Assembly: GCA_027065835.1 (NCBI GenBank)
Contig: JAMONK010000163.1
Location: 1-9,068 of the forward strand
DNA from: Thermococcus sp.
Lineage (GTDB): Archaea > Methanobacteriota_B > Thermococci > Thermococcales > Thermococcaceae
DNA length: 9,068 bases
Reading direction: 5' to 3'
The notes beneath the pieces are model-generated. The model searched no databases, was not told where the DNA came from, and saw nothing but the letters and a program-made list of their open reading frames with translations. The position numbers and the translations under genes are program-made. This document shows positions 1 through 5,493 of this stretch, piece by piece. Position 1 is the stretch's first letter; each line of letters opens with the position of its first letter.

Positions 1-416
1 CTTACCTTAGTCGCCTCGCCCACGTCCGTCCATCTCGGTTTCCTGTCCGCTATCAGGCCGTTCCCCCTCAGGGCCTTCCGGATGAATTCCTCGCCGTAAA
101 CGTGGTCGCTCATCACCAAAACAAACCTTCCAGAGACGTGGTTTTTGACCAGGTGGAGGGAGTGTCCGTTGCCCTTTTCCGGCTCGGGGTTGATTACCAG
201 CTCGGCGTTGAGGCCGTGCCCCTCAATGAACTTGCGGTAAAGCCCTGCATAGCGTTCGTTGGTGACTATTATGAATCTCTCAACGCCGTTTTGCCTGAGA
301 AGGGTGAGCGTCCGGTACAGAATCTCCCTTCGGGCGACTTTCAGGAGCCCCTTGGGCCTCTCCCCCATCCTCGTTCCGAGGCCTGCCGCCAGAATCACCG
401 CCGCTTTTAGCACCAT
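1..416 (-). CDS. Inositol-1-phosphate cytidylyltransferase domain (DIP synthesis), 5' part only
   Basis: This is the first 138 residues of a nucleotidyltransferase; the rest lies beyond the left edge. The N-terminus carries the sugar-nucleotide pyrophosphorylase signature [16 protein letters not shown] (about residues 8-23). It is followed by EILYRT (31-36), [15 protein letters not shown] (80-94), a probable metal-binding Asp in MSDHVY (102-107) and DVGEATKV at the edge. This combination resembles the IPCT domain that makes CDP-inositol from CTP and L-myo-inositol 1-phosphate, the activated precursor of the heat-stress solute di-myo-inositol phosphate. In related archaea the domain is usually fused to a membrane CDP-alcohol transferase (DIPPS); whether it is fused here cannot be seen. 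The ATG at 416 is chosen over that at 422 because GGTGAT lies 4 bases before it. A generic sugar-phosphate nucleotidyltransferase is the alternative, but the nearby inositol kinase favours IPCT. Confidence 0.78.
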   Translation of the reverse strand, partial: MVLKAAVILAAGLGTRMGERPKGLLKVARREILYRTLTLLRQNGVERFIIVTNERYAGLYRKFIEGHGLNAELVINPEPEKGNGHSLHLVKNHVSGRFVLVMSDHVYGEEFIRKALRGNGLIADRKPRWTDVGEATKV

Positions 417-423
417 TGGCATC

Positions 424-493
424 ACCTTTTTAAAGCCCCCGCCGAGCCACTCTCCAGTGAGGGTTATCGGACCAATGATTTGAAGCTTTCGGG
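424..493. promoter_or_regulatory. Divergent promoter region, IPCT-like gene and Dph6-like gene
   Basis: On the plus strand, CTTTTTAAAG at 426-435 is a plausible TATA box for the Dph6-like gene, placing transcription start near 456. On the minus strand, CCCGAAAG (493-486) followed by CTTCAAAT (485-478) resembles a BRE/TATA pair, also placing a start near 456 with a leader of about 40 bases to the IPCT ATG. The minus-strand TATA is weak. The minus-strand reading of CTTTTTAAAG is too close to its ATG (about 15 bases) to serve that gene with a leader. Confidence 0.4.
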
Positions 494-501
494 TGAAAGA
501 G

Positions 502-1182
502 ATGCGCGTTGCGGTGCTCTATTCCGGTGGGAAGGACTCCAACTACGCCCTCTACTGGGCGCTCAAAGAGGGGTTTGAGGTCAAATACCTCGTCTCGATG
601 GTGAGCGAGCGCGACGAGAGTTACATGTACCACGTGCCGAACATCCACCTCACCGAGCTCCAGGCGAAGGCTGTGGGGATTCCCCTCGTGAAGGGCTTCA
701 CGGGCGGCGAGAAGGAGAAAGAGGTAGATGACATGAAGGCCGTCCTTGAGGGGCTGAAGATAGACGGTGTCGTTGCCGGCGCCTTGGCCAGCGAGTACCA
801 GAAGAAGCGTGTTGACAGGGTGGCAAAAGAGCTCGGCATAGAGAGTTTTGCCCCTGCCTGGCACCGCGACCCGGTTGACTACATGCGCGAGATAATCGGA
901 ATCTTCGACGTGGTCATGGTCGGTACGGCCGCCTACGGGTTAGACGAGAGATGGCTTGGAAGGAGGATTGACGAGAAGGCCCTGGAGGAGCTGGTGGGGC
1001 TCCACGAGAAGTACAGAATCCACGTGGCCGGGGAAGGCGGTGAGTTCGAGACCTTCGTCAGGGACGCGCCCTTCTTCAAGGCGCGCATAGTTTTCGATGA
1101 AGTCGAGAAGAAGTGGAACGAGTGGGACTATTCCGGAGTGCTGGAGGTTAAGAGGGCTCATCTGGAGCGGAGTAGGGGGTGA
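502..1182 (+). CDS. Dph6-like diphthine-ammonia ligase (PP-loop ATPase)
   Basis: A 226-residue PP-loop ATPase of the MJ0570/PF0828 type, homologous to diphthine-ammonia ligase. That enzyme uses ATP and ammonium to amidate diphthine on elongation factor 2, the last step of diphthamide formation. The PP-loop SGGKDS is at residues 8-13, the family motif GLDERWLGR at 146-154 and EGGEFET at 178-184. The length matches the single-domain archaeal form, which lacks the C-terminal domains of the eukaryotic enzyme. The ATG at 502 is preferred to an in-frame GTG at 493, because that GTG is part of the SD sequence GGTGA (492-496). It is divergent from the IPCT-like gene and convergent with the Mth938-like gene, with only 23 bases between stop codons. 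The family call is firm; the exact reaction is inferred from homology. Confidence 0.88.
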   Translation: MRVAVLYSGGKDSNYALYWALKEGFEVKYLVSMVSERDESYMYHVPNIHLTELQAKAVGIPLVKGFTGGEKEKEVDDMKAVLEGLKIDGVVAGALASEYQKKRVDRVAKELGIESFAPAWHRDPVDYMREIIGIFDVVMVGTAAYGLDERWLGRRIDEKALEELVGLHEKYRIHVAGEGGEFETFVRDAPFFKARIVFDEVEKKWNEWDYSGVLEVKRAHLERSRG

Positions 1183-1205
1183 CTGCCCCCGTCGTTCGAA
1201 GTTCC

Positions 1206-1562
1206 TCAGCAGGTAACGTGGAATATCGCGAGGACCCGTCGTTTTTCTGTGAGCTCGTTGAAGAGCACCGCAGCCTTTCCCGTCGGGAGCTCTTTGATTT
1301 CCTTATCTTTTACCAGCATCCTGCTTTCCGGGAGGAGGGAGAGTCTTCCCCAGGCGCCGGTGCCGACTAGCAGAACATCGAAGTCCTCCGTTAGGTACTC
1401 CCCCAGCTCATCCGGGTCGAGCTTGTGGCTTGTGCCGTGCTTTTTCTTGCTGAGCCATTTCTTGCGCTCCCCGATTTTTCCGCTCGGGTATATCACGATA
1501 TCGTGGTCGTAAACCTCACCGTCCACGACTATCCTCCCGAACTCAGGAAACTCGACCCTCAT
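1206..1562 (-). CDS. Mth938-like (DUF498/NDUFAF3-type) protein
   Basis: A 118-residue soluble protein of the Mth938-like fold family, whose eukaryotic relative NDUFAF3 is a complex I assembly factor; no biochemical role is established in archaea that I can name. Recognisable features are DGEVYDHDIVIYPSG (14-28), VGTGAWGRLSLLPES (66-80) and the C-terminal segment TGKAAVLFNEL...VLAIFHVTC (94-118). No signal peptide or membrane segment is seen. The start ATG at 1562 follows GAGGTGAT. That SD contains the TGA stop of the upstream Nudix gene, and only 4 bases separate the two genes, so they are very likely one transcript with translational coupling. The pairing with a Nudix hydrolase does not by itself reveal a function. 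Confidence 0.85.
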   Translation of the reverse strand: MRVEFPEFGRIVVDGEVYDHDIVIYPSGKIGERKKWLSKKKHGTSHKLDPDELGEYLTEDFDVLLVGTGAWGRLSLLPESRMLVKDKEIKELPTGKAAVLFNELTEKRRVLAIFHVTC

Positions 1563-1566
1563 TGCA

Positions 1567-2076
1567 TCACCTCAGGCTCAGGGCGTCCCTCAGAATCTTC
1601 CCGTGGTCGAACGCCAGCGGCAGCTTCAGCGCTTCATCCACGGGTACAACGTGCACCTCCTTGGCGTCGTCCCCGGCCTTGGGTTCCCCGGTTCCAATGG
1701 CCAGAAATGCCGTCGTCACGGTGTGCCCCCGTGGGTCCCTGCTTGGGTCGGAGTAGATCCCCACGAGCCTCAACAGCCTCACATCGAGCCCGGTCTCCTC
1801 TTTGGCCTCCCTGACGGCGGCATCCTCAACCCTCTCGCCGTACTCCACGAAACCCCCGGGAATAGCGTAGTGGTCCTTAAACGGCTCGCGTTTTCGCTTT
1901 ACGAGAACGACCCCCCCGTTGTGTATGATGACCACATCGGCGGTGAGGCCTATGCACTTGTGAACCTCCGCCCTGATCTCGGGGTGCCTCTCCCGCAGGA
2001 ACTTCCTAAGCTCTTCCCTGACCTGGGAGACCCCGTATCCCTTTGGGGTCTTGAGCAGAAGTACGTACCTTTCCAT
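1567..2076 (-). CDS. Nudix hydrolase, probable ADP-ribose pyrophosphatase
   Basis: A 169-residue Nudix hydrolase. The 23-residue Nudix box (GX5EX7REUXEEXGU) is complete at residues 75-97: G75, E81, then REAKEETGL, with the glutamates that bind catalytic Mg2+. Surrounding features such as DHYAIPGGFV before the box and GIYSDPSRDPRGHTVTTAF after it are typical of archaeal ADP-ribose pyrophosphatases, which split ADP-ribose to AMP and ribose 5-phosphate. Substrate choice cannot be proved from sequence. About 45 residues precede the core domain and are rich in charged residues (SQVREELRKFLRERHPEIRAE within residues 17-37), an N-terminal extension of unknown role. The ATG at 2076 is chosen because GAGGTGG lies 4 bases upstream; an upstream ATG at 2106 lacks an SD. 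First gene of an operon with the Mth938-like gene. Confidence 0.85.
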   Translation of the reverse strand: MERYVLLLKTPKGYGVSQVREELRKFLRERHPEIRAEVHKCIGLTADVVIIHNGGVVLVKRKREPFKDHYAIPGGFVEYGERVEDAAVREAKEETGLDVRLLRLVGIYSDPSRDPRGHTVTTAFLAIGTGEPKAGDDAKEVHVVPVDEALKLPLAFDHGKILRDALSLR

Positions 2077-2106
2077 AATACCACCTCGGTTCCCGTTACT
2101 CATCAC

Positions 2107-2124
2107 ACATCAGCATGCTGACGT
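2107..2124. repeat. 18-bp near-perfect palindrome in Nudix 5' leader, candidate operator
   Basis: ACATCAGCATGCTGACGT pairs with its own reverse complement at 8 of 9 positions; the inner CAGCATGCTG is perfect. It lies 11-28 bases downstream of the transcription start predicted from the TATA box near 2156-2163, a position where a bound protein would block initiation or elongation. The regulator is unknown. Confidence 0.5.
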
Positions 2125-2155
2125 CTCGTCATCGGTGGTTGTTATTTGTGTTTAT

Positions 2156-2164
2156 GCTTTATAG
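2156..2164 (-). promoter_or_regulatory. TATA box of the Nudix/Mth938-like operon
   Basis: On the minus strand CTATAAAGC lies just after the stop codon of the inositol kinase gene. It predicts transcription start near 2135 and a leader of about 59 bases that contains the palindrome at 2107-2124. This suggests the Nudix operon can be expressed independently of the kinase gene, although read-through from it is possible across a 90-base gap. Confidence 0.5.
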
Positions 2165-2166
2165 GG

Positions 2167-2994
2167 TTAAGCTCTCTCAACCCGAACTTCTGCCGCCAGT
2201 TCACCGACATCTTCCATCGGGAACTCCAGGTTGCGGTGCCTCAGGAAGAGCGCTGTGAATGCGTTCGCTCGCTTCACAGCCTGTATAAACGGGCAGTGCT
2301 GATAAAAACCTGTGAATGCCGCCAGGAAGACATCCCCCGCCCCGGTGGATTCCCTCACATCGATCCTTACCGGGTGGTACCTGTACGGGGTACCGTGCAG
2401 GTAGGCTTTTCCAGATTCCGGTCCGCTGGAAGCTAGCAGAACCTCCACATCCGACGGGGCAAAGTTCCTCAGGTACCCAAGCTCCGAAGTGTCCCCGTGC
2501 AGAACTTTGATGCCCTTTAGAAAAGAGGCATCTATATGGCTGAGCCTCACCTTTCCGGGCCTGCCCTCCCGGATGAAGCCCTGGGCATCAACGGCAAGTA
2601 GCCTTGCCCGTCCCGTGAGCCTCCTCAGGAGTTCTGGGGGGATCTCCCCCGCCACAGGGTTGAGGATCACAACGTCGTATCGTCCCTCGGGTATAGCGTC
2701 TATGGGGGTTGCACGCGAGAGGAGACGGAGGTCCCTCCGGTTGTTGTCGAGGTAGTGTAGCTCGTAAACGGTGCTGACCTTGGAAGGGAGAAGATGGAGG
2801 CCTATTCCCATCCTGGAAAGTCCTTCCAGCCATTCCTCCGGGAAATCCTTTCCAACGCTCGTTAGAATCTCGACATCGCAGAACTTCGTGGCGGCGATCG
2901 CAGAGTAGTACGCCCCACCGCCAAGCCTCTCCACCTTCACTCCACTGTGCAGTATTATATCACGGGTGAGGTGCCCGACTACGAGACATTTCAT
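2167..2994 (-). CDS. PfkB-family carbohydrate kinase, probable myo-inositol 3-kinase
   Basis: A 275-residue ribokinase/PfkB-family kinase. The substrate-binding glycine motif LGGGAYYSA is at residues 24-32. The C-terminal PfkB signature STGAGDVFLAAFTGF is at 216-230, with STGAGD forming the anion hole and D221 the expected catalytic base. In T. kodakarensis the protein I recall as TK2285, in the same gene order, is an ATP-dependent myo-inositol kinase making 1D-myo-inositol 3-phosphate, which is the same compound as L-myo-inositol 1-phosphate. That would feed DIP or inositol phospholipid synthesis, fitting the IPCT-like gene nearby. The substrate assignment rests on family likeness and context, not on diagnostic residues I can verify; another sugar or nucleoside kinase is possible. 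Only a weak SD (GGGT) precedes the ATG at 2994. The gene has its own promoter and is divergent from the gar1 operon. Confidence 0.8.
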   Translation of the reverse strand: MKCLVVGHLTRDIILHSGVKVERLGGGAYYSAIAATKFCDVEILTSVGKDFPEEWLEGLSRMGIGLHLLPSKVSTVYELHYLDNNRRDLRLLSRATPIDAIPEGRYDVVILNPVAGEIPPELLRRLTGRARLLAVDAQGFIREGRPGKVRLSHIDASFLKGIKVLHGDTSELGYLRNFAPSDVEVLLASSGPESGKAYLHGTPYRYHPVRIDVRESTGAGDVFLAAFTGFYQHCPFIQAVKRANAFTALFLRHRNLEFPMEDVGELAAEVRVERA

Positions 2995-3030
2995 AGACCC
3001 ACATCCAACTTCAATTTTTAACCTGCTTCC

Positions 3031-3047
3031 TAATAAAAACCTTTTGG
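3031..3047 (-). promoter_or_regulatory. BRE/TATA promoter of the inositol kinase gene
   Basis: On the minus strand CCAAAAGG (BRE-like) is followed by TTTTTATTA. Transcription would begin near 3010, leaving a leader of about 16 bases. It lies back to back with the gar1 promoter, with BREs about 10 bases apart. Confidence 0.6.
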
Positions 3048-3054
3048 AATTTGA

Positions 3055-3094
3055 CCGAAAGATTTATAAATGAGAAAGCGAAAAGCTTAAAAGG
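3055..3094 (+). promoter_or_regulatory. Two tandem BRE/TATA promoters of the gar1-tfb operon
   Basis: The upstream promoter is CCGAAAGATTTATAAAT (3055-3071), a near-ideal BRE/TATA giving a start near 3091 and a 27-base leader that includes the SD at 3109-3113. The second, CGAAAAGCTTAAAAGG (3079-3094), would start near 3115, so its transcript would reach the ATG at 3118 almost without a leader and without the SD. Confidence 0.65.
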
Positions 3095-3117
3095 ATATGT
3101 CCTTTTGGGGTGGGGCT

Positions 3118-3426
3118 ATGAAGCGACTTGGTAAGGTTTCTCACTATGCGAAGCAGGGCTTTCTGATACTGCGCACCGAGTGGGTTCCATCGCTCAATGA
3201 ACCCGTCGTTGACAAAAGTTTAACACTCGTTGGAACGGTTAAGGATGTTTTTGGTCCCGTTGGCAGGCCGTATGTAGCGATTAAACCCCGTGTCAGAAAT
3301 CCCGAGAAGTACGTCGGGACACTTCTCTACGCTGACTCCAGGCGCAGATCGAAACCGACTCACGCCAAGGGCAAGCGGCCCGTTAAGGGTGGTAAACGAC
3401 GCCCTGCCCCCAGAAAAAGGGGGTGA
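3118..3426 (+). CDS. gar1: H/ACA RNA-protein component Gar1
   Basis: A 102-residue archaeal Gar1, a core protein of H/ACA ribonucleoproteins that carry out RNA-guided pseudouridylation together with Cbf5, Nop10 and L7Ae. The Gar1 fold is marked by LTLVGTVKDVFGPVGRPYVAIKP (within residues 35-57), the conserved stretch that contacts Cbf5. The C-terminus from about residue 74 is strongly basic (SRRRSKP, GKRPVKGGKRRPAPRKRG), resembling a short version of the basic tails of eukaryotic Gar1 and probably binding RNA. The ATG at 3118 is chosen because GGTGG lies 4 bases upstream; an in-frame ATG at 3097 overlaps the promoter region. It is the first gene of an operon with tfb, whose SD overlaps the gar1 stop codon. 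Confidence 0.93.
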   Translation: MKRLGKVSHYAKQGFLILRTEWVPSLNEPVVDKSLTLVGTVKDVFGPVGRPYVAIKPRVRNPEKYVGTLLYADSRRRSKPTHAKGKRPVKGGKRRPAPRKRG

Positions 3427-3432
3427 GAGTTT

Positions 3433-4344
3433 TTGGCTGACAAAAGGGTTTGCCCTGTGTGTGGCTCAACAGAGTTTATTTACGACCCCAGGAGAGGGGA
3501 GATAGTCTGTGCCAAGTGCGGCTACGTTATAGAGGAGAACGTGATAGACGAAGGTCCGGAATGGCGTGCCTTTGACCCGAATCAGCGGGCTAGAAGGGCA
3601 AGAACCGGCGCGCCCATGACCCTGATGATACACGATAAGGGCCTGTCCACGGATATCGACTGGAGGGACAGGGACATACACGGCAACCAGATAACCGGTA
3701 TGTACAGGACAAAGATGCGCAGGCTCAGGATGTGGCAGCGCCGTATGAGGATCAACGATGCGGCCGAGCGCAATCTCGCCTTCGCCCTGAGCGAGCTCGA
3801 CAGGATGGCGGCACAGATGCGGCTGCCTCGCAGGGTTAAGGAGGCGGCGGCTTCTCTATACAGGAAGGCTGTCATGAAGAAGCTCATCCGCGGGCGCTCG
3901 ATTGAGGGAATGGTCTCGGCGGCACTTTACGCTGCCTGCAGAATGGAGGCTATCCCGAGGACCCTGGATGAGATAGCGGCGGTTTCAAAGGTCAGTAAGA
4001 AGGAGATCGGAAGGAGCTACCGGTTCATGGCAAGGGGGTTAAGTCTAAATCTCCGTCCGACAAGCCCCATCGAGTACGTGGACCGTTTTGGCGACGCCCT
4101 TGATGTGAGCGCCAAGACCAAAAAGCGGGCCAAGGAGATACTGAAGGAGGCTATAAAACGGGGTATAACTAGTGGGAAAGGCCCAACAGGTCTGGCCGCG
4201 GCCGCGCTCTACGTTGCGTCACTTCTCGAAGGTGAGAAGAAAACCCAGCGTGAGGTTGCGGAGGTTGCCCACGTTACCGAGGTGACCGTCAGGAACCGCT
4301 ACAAGGAACTCGTCGACAAGCTCGGGATAAACGTTCCGATTTGA
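3433..4344 (+). CDS. tfb: Transcription initiation factor TFB
   Basis: A full-length archaeal TFB (303 residues), the TFIIB homologue that binds TBP and the BRE and recruits RNA polymerase. The N-terminal zinc ribbon has all four cysteines (C7, C10, C26, C29). The B-reader/linker region follows at about 38-105, including GPEWRAFD (41-48), RTGAP (57-61) and HDKGLSTDI (67-75). Two cyclin repeats span about 107-200 and 205-300, with the BRE-binding helix-turn-helix [20 protein letters not shown] at 271-290. Operon context with gar1 matches T. kodakarensis tfb2 (TK2287 from memory), so this is probably the TFB2 paralogue. The start is TTG at 3433, supported by GGGTGA at 3421-3426 within the gar1 stop region and by residue 1 falling just before the zinc ribbon. 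The weak start codon may limit translation. Confidence 0.96.
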   Translation: MADKRVCPVCGSTEFIYDPRRGEIVCAKCGYVIEENVIDEGPEWRAFDPNQRARRARTGAPMTLMIHDKGLSTDIDWRDRDIHGNQITGMYRTKMRRLRMWQRRMRINDAAERNLAFALSELDRMAAQMRLPRRVKEAAASLYRKAVMKKLIRGRSIEGMVSAALYAACRMEAIPRTLDEIAAVSKVSKKEIGRSYRFMARGLSLNLRPTSPIEYVDRFGDALDVSAKTKKRAKEILKEAIKRGITSGKGPTGLAAAALYVASLLEGEKKTQREVAEVAHVTEVTVRNRYKELVDKLGINVPI

Positions 4345-4353
4345 GGTGTCCCT

Positions 4354-4848
4354 GTGCTGATAGCAGTGATTAGTGATACCCATCACGGCGATAAAACCCT
4401 GAACTTCCCTTCCACTCTTTTTAAGTATATACAAAATAGGGAACCGGAGCTGATTCTCCACGCTGGCGATGTGACTTCCCCCGAACTCCTGGAGAGGTTG
4501 GAAGAACTCGCTCCTGTTCTGGCAGTCAGGGGAAACGCTGACCACTTAAACCTCCCCGAGGAGAGCTCTCTTGAGGTTGAAGACCTCAGGATCGGCATCG
4601 TTCATGGCCATCAGTTCTTAGCCTTAAACTCCCAGTTCCTCACCTACAAGGCCATGGACATGGGCGTCGATGTCCTGATATTCGGGCACACCCACAGGTT
4701 CTACAGTGACGTAACGTCCTTCCACGGTTCGCGGATCCTGCTGCTGAACCCCGGCTCTCCCACGTTTCCGCGTATGGACGCGGCTGGTTTCGCCCTTTTA
4801 ACGGTATCCGGAACAGAAGCGCGTGTTGAGAGGGTGAGGTTCTGGTAG
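4354..4848 (+). CDS. MJ0936/YfcE-family metallophosphodiesterase
   Basis: A 164-residue calcineurin-like phosphoesterase of the MJ0936/YfcE family. All metal-site motifs are present: SDTH (7-10; D8, H10), GD (38-39), GNAD (60-63; N61), HGH (84-86) and GHTH (111-114). Family members cleave artificial phosphodiesters with Mn2+ or Ni2+; the natural substrate is unknown. No signal peptide is seen, so it acts in the cytoplasm. The GTG start at 4354 follows GAGGTG (4343-4348), which overlaps the tfb stop codon, so expression is probably coupled to tfb. The gene is convergent with the histone gene. Why a phosphodiesterase is co-transcribed with gar1 and tfb is unclear. Confidence 0.92.
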   Translation: MLIAVISDTHHGDKTLNFPSTLFKYIQNREPELILHAGDVTSPELLERLEELAPVLAVRGNADHLNLPEESSLEVEDLRIGIVHGHQFLALNSQFLTYKAMDMGVDVLIFGHTHRFYSDVTSFHGSRILLLNPGSPTFPRMDAAGFALLTVSGTEARVERVRFW

Positions 4849-4861
4849 GGGACAAGATCAT

Positions 4862-4893
4862 CAATAAAAGTTTAGAAAAAATCTAAGGAAAAG
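4862..4893 (-). terminator. T-rich terminator of the histone gene, in a convergent gap
   Basis: Reading on the minus strand after the histone stop codon there are T runs (TTTT, TTTTTT, TTTT). The central run lies between the inverted arms TTAGA and TCTAA (4872-4886). Archaeal termination mainly needs T runs; the short stem may be incidental. Confidence 0.55.
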
Positions 4894-4898
4894 CGCCA

Positions 4899-5102
4899 TC
4901 AGGACTTGATGGCGAGTTTGATGTCCTCGGCCTTGACGGTCTTCCTGCCCGCGTGGTGGGCGAGGTCGACGGCCTTCTTGGCGATCTCGGTAGCCTTGTC
5001 CTCGAGGTGCTCTGCAAGAAGCTTGGCAGCGTCTTCGCTAACGCGGGCCGCACCGGCCTTCCTTATAAGCCTGTCAACTGGGGCAATCGGCAACTCAGCC
5101 AT
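4899..5102 (-). CDS. Archaeal histone
   Basis: A 67-residue archaeal histone, a complete histone fold without tails, that forms dimers and longer stacks wrapping DNA. It begins [20 protein letters not shown], followed by the central helix (about 24-50), and ends with the loop RKT (53-55) and the last helix [10 protein letters not shown] (58-67). It closely resembles the HMf/HPyA/HpkB group; by gene order it corresponds to T. kodakarensis HpkB (TK2289 from memory). The ATG at 5102 follows AGGAGG (5116-5111) by 8 bases. It has its own strong BRE/TATA promoter and is monocistronic, divergent from rbcL and convergent with the phosphodiesterase gene. Confidence 0.96.
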   Translation of the reverse strand: MAELPIAPVDRLIRKAGAARVSEDAAKLLAEHLEDKATEIAKKAVDLAHHAGRKTVKAEDIKLAIKS

Positions 5103-5163
5103 TTTCCCAACCTCCTAAACGTTGTTTTGCAGGTATCTGCGTTTTATTTTAGGAACAAAGGTG

Positions 5164-5179
5164 TATATAAACCTTTCGG
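5164..5179 (-). promoter_or_regulatory. BRE/TATA promoter of the histone gene
   Basis: On the minus strand CCGAAAGG (5179-5172) is followed directly by TTTATATA (5171-5164), a near-consensus archaeal promoter. Transcription would start near 5141, giving a leader of about 40 bases with the SD at 5116-5111. The strength suits an abundant chromatin protein. Confidence 0.75.
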
Positions 5180-5440
5180 AAACGGGCGGCGTGGAGGCCC
5201 ATATTTCTGGAGCTATAGGTGAGTTGTTGAGAATTGGGATGTCTTTCTATAGATGAGGGAGAAAGAGGCAAAAGGGCGGGCGTGAGTTAAGCTACGAAAA
5301 CCGTTCTTTGCCCCTTATTTTCCTGAAACTGCTTTTCCAACGGGTTAAATTAAATAACAGAGACAGCATCTTGAACCATTGAGGGAGAAAAACTCTCTTC
5401 GATACTCATCTGAGGGCACGGATGTCTCAGATTTGCACCA
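5180..5440. other. Gene-free stretch between histone and RuBisCO promoters
   Basis: No ORF with a start, SD and plausible protein lies here, and I find no tRNA or C/D-box RNA motif set. It holds two inverted repeats close to the rbcL promoter. GAGGGAG-AAAAA-CTCTCTT at 5381-5399 can pair over seven positions, two of them as G-T wobbles. ATCTGAG...CTCAGAT at 5408-5432 is perfect. The remainder (5190-5380) shows no feature I can support. Confidence 0.5.
5408..5432. repeat. Inverted repeat upstream of the rbcL promoter, candidate regulatory site
   Basis: ATCTGAG (5408-5414) and CTCAGAT (5426-5432) are perfect inverted repeats around an 11-base spacer. They end about 13 bases before the rbcL TATA box, so a dimeric protein bound here could contact the initiation complex. 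No known Thermococcales operator consensus that I recognise matches it. Confidence 0.45.
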
Positions 5441-5445
5441 CAGGG

Positions 5446-5455
5446 TTTTTATAGG
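5446..5455 (+). promoter_or_regulatory. TATA box of rbcL
   Basis: TTTTTATAGG predicts transcription start near 5476. The leader of about 18 bases still contains the strong SD GGAGGTGA at 5481-5488. Confidence 0.65.
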
Positions 5456-5493
5456 CTTGACTCCGACATTAAATTTACCTGGAGGTGAAAGAC

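Noticed and set aside
430..864. 144-codon minus-strand open frame opposite the Dph6-like gene
   Set aside because: It overlaps a clear PP-loop protein and the divergent promoter; the translation resembles no family.
1425..2121. Plus-strand open frames opposite the Mth938-like and Nudix genes
   Set aside because: The minus-strand genes carry diagnostic motifs and good SDs; these frames have neither.
2077..2135. Possible C/D-box guide RNA on the minus strand (CGATGA, CTGA and GTGATGA motifs)
   Set aside because: The motifs overlap the palindrome, the first C box is poor, and no final CTGA follows within a normal guide distance.
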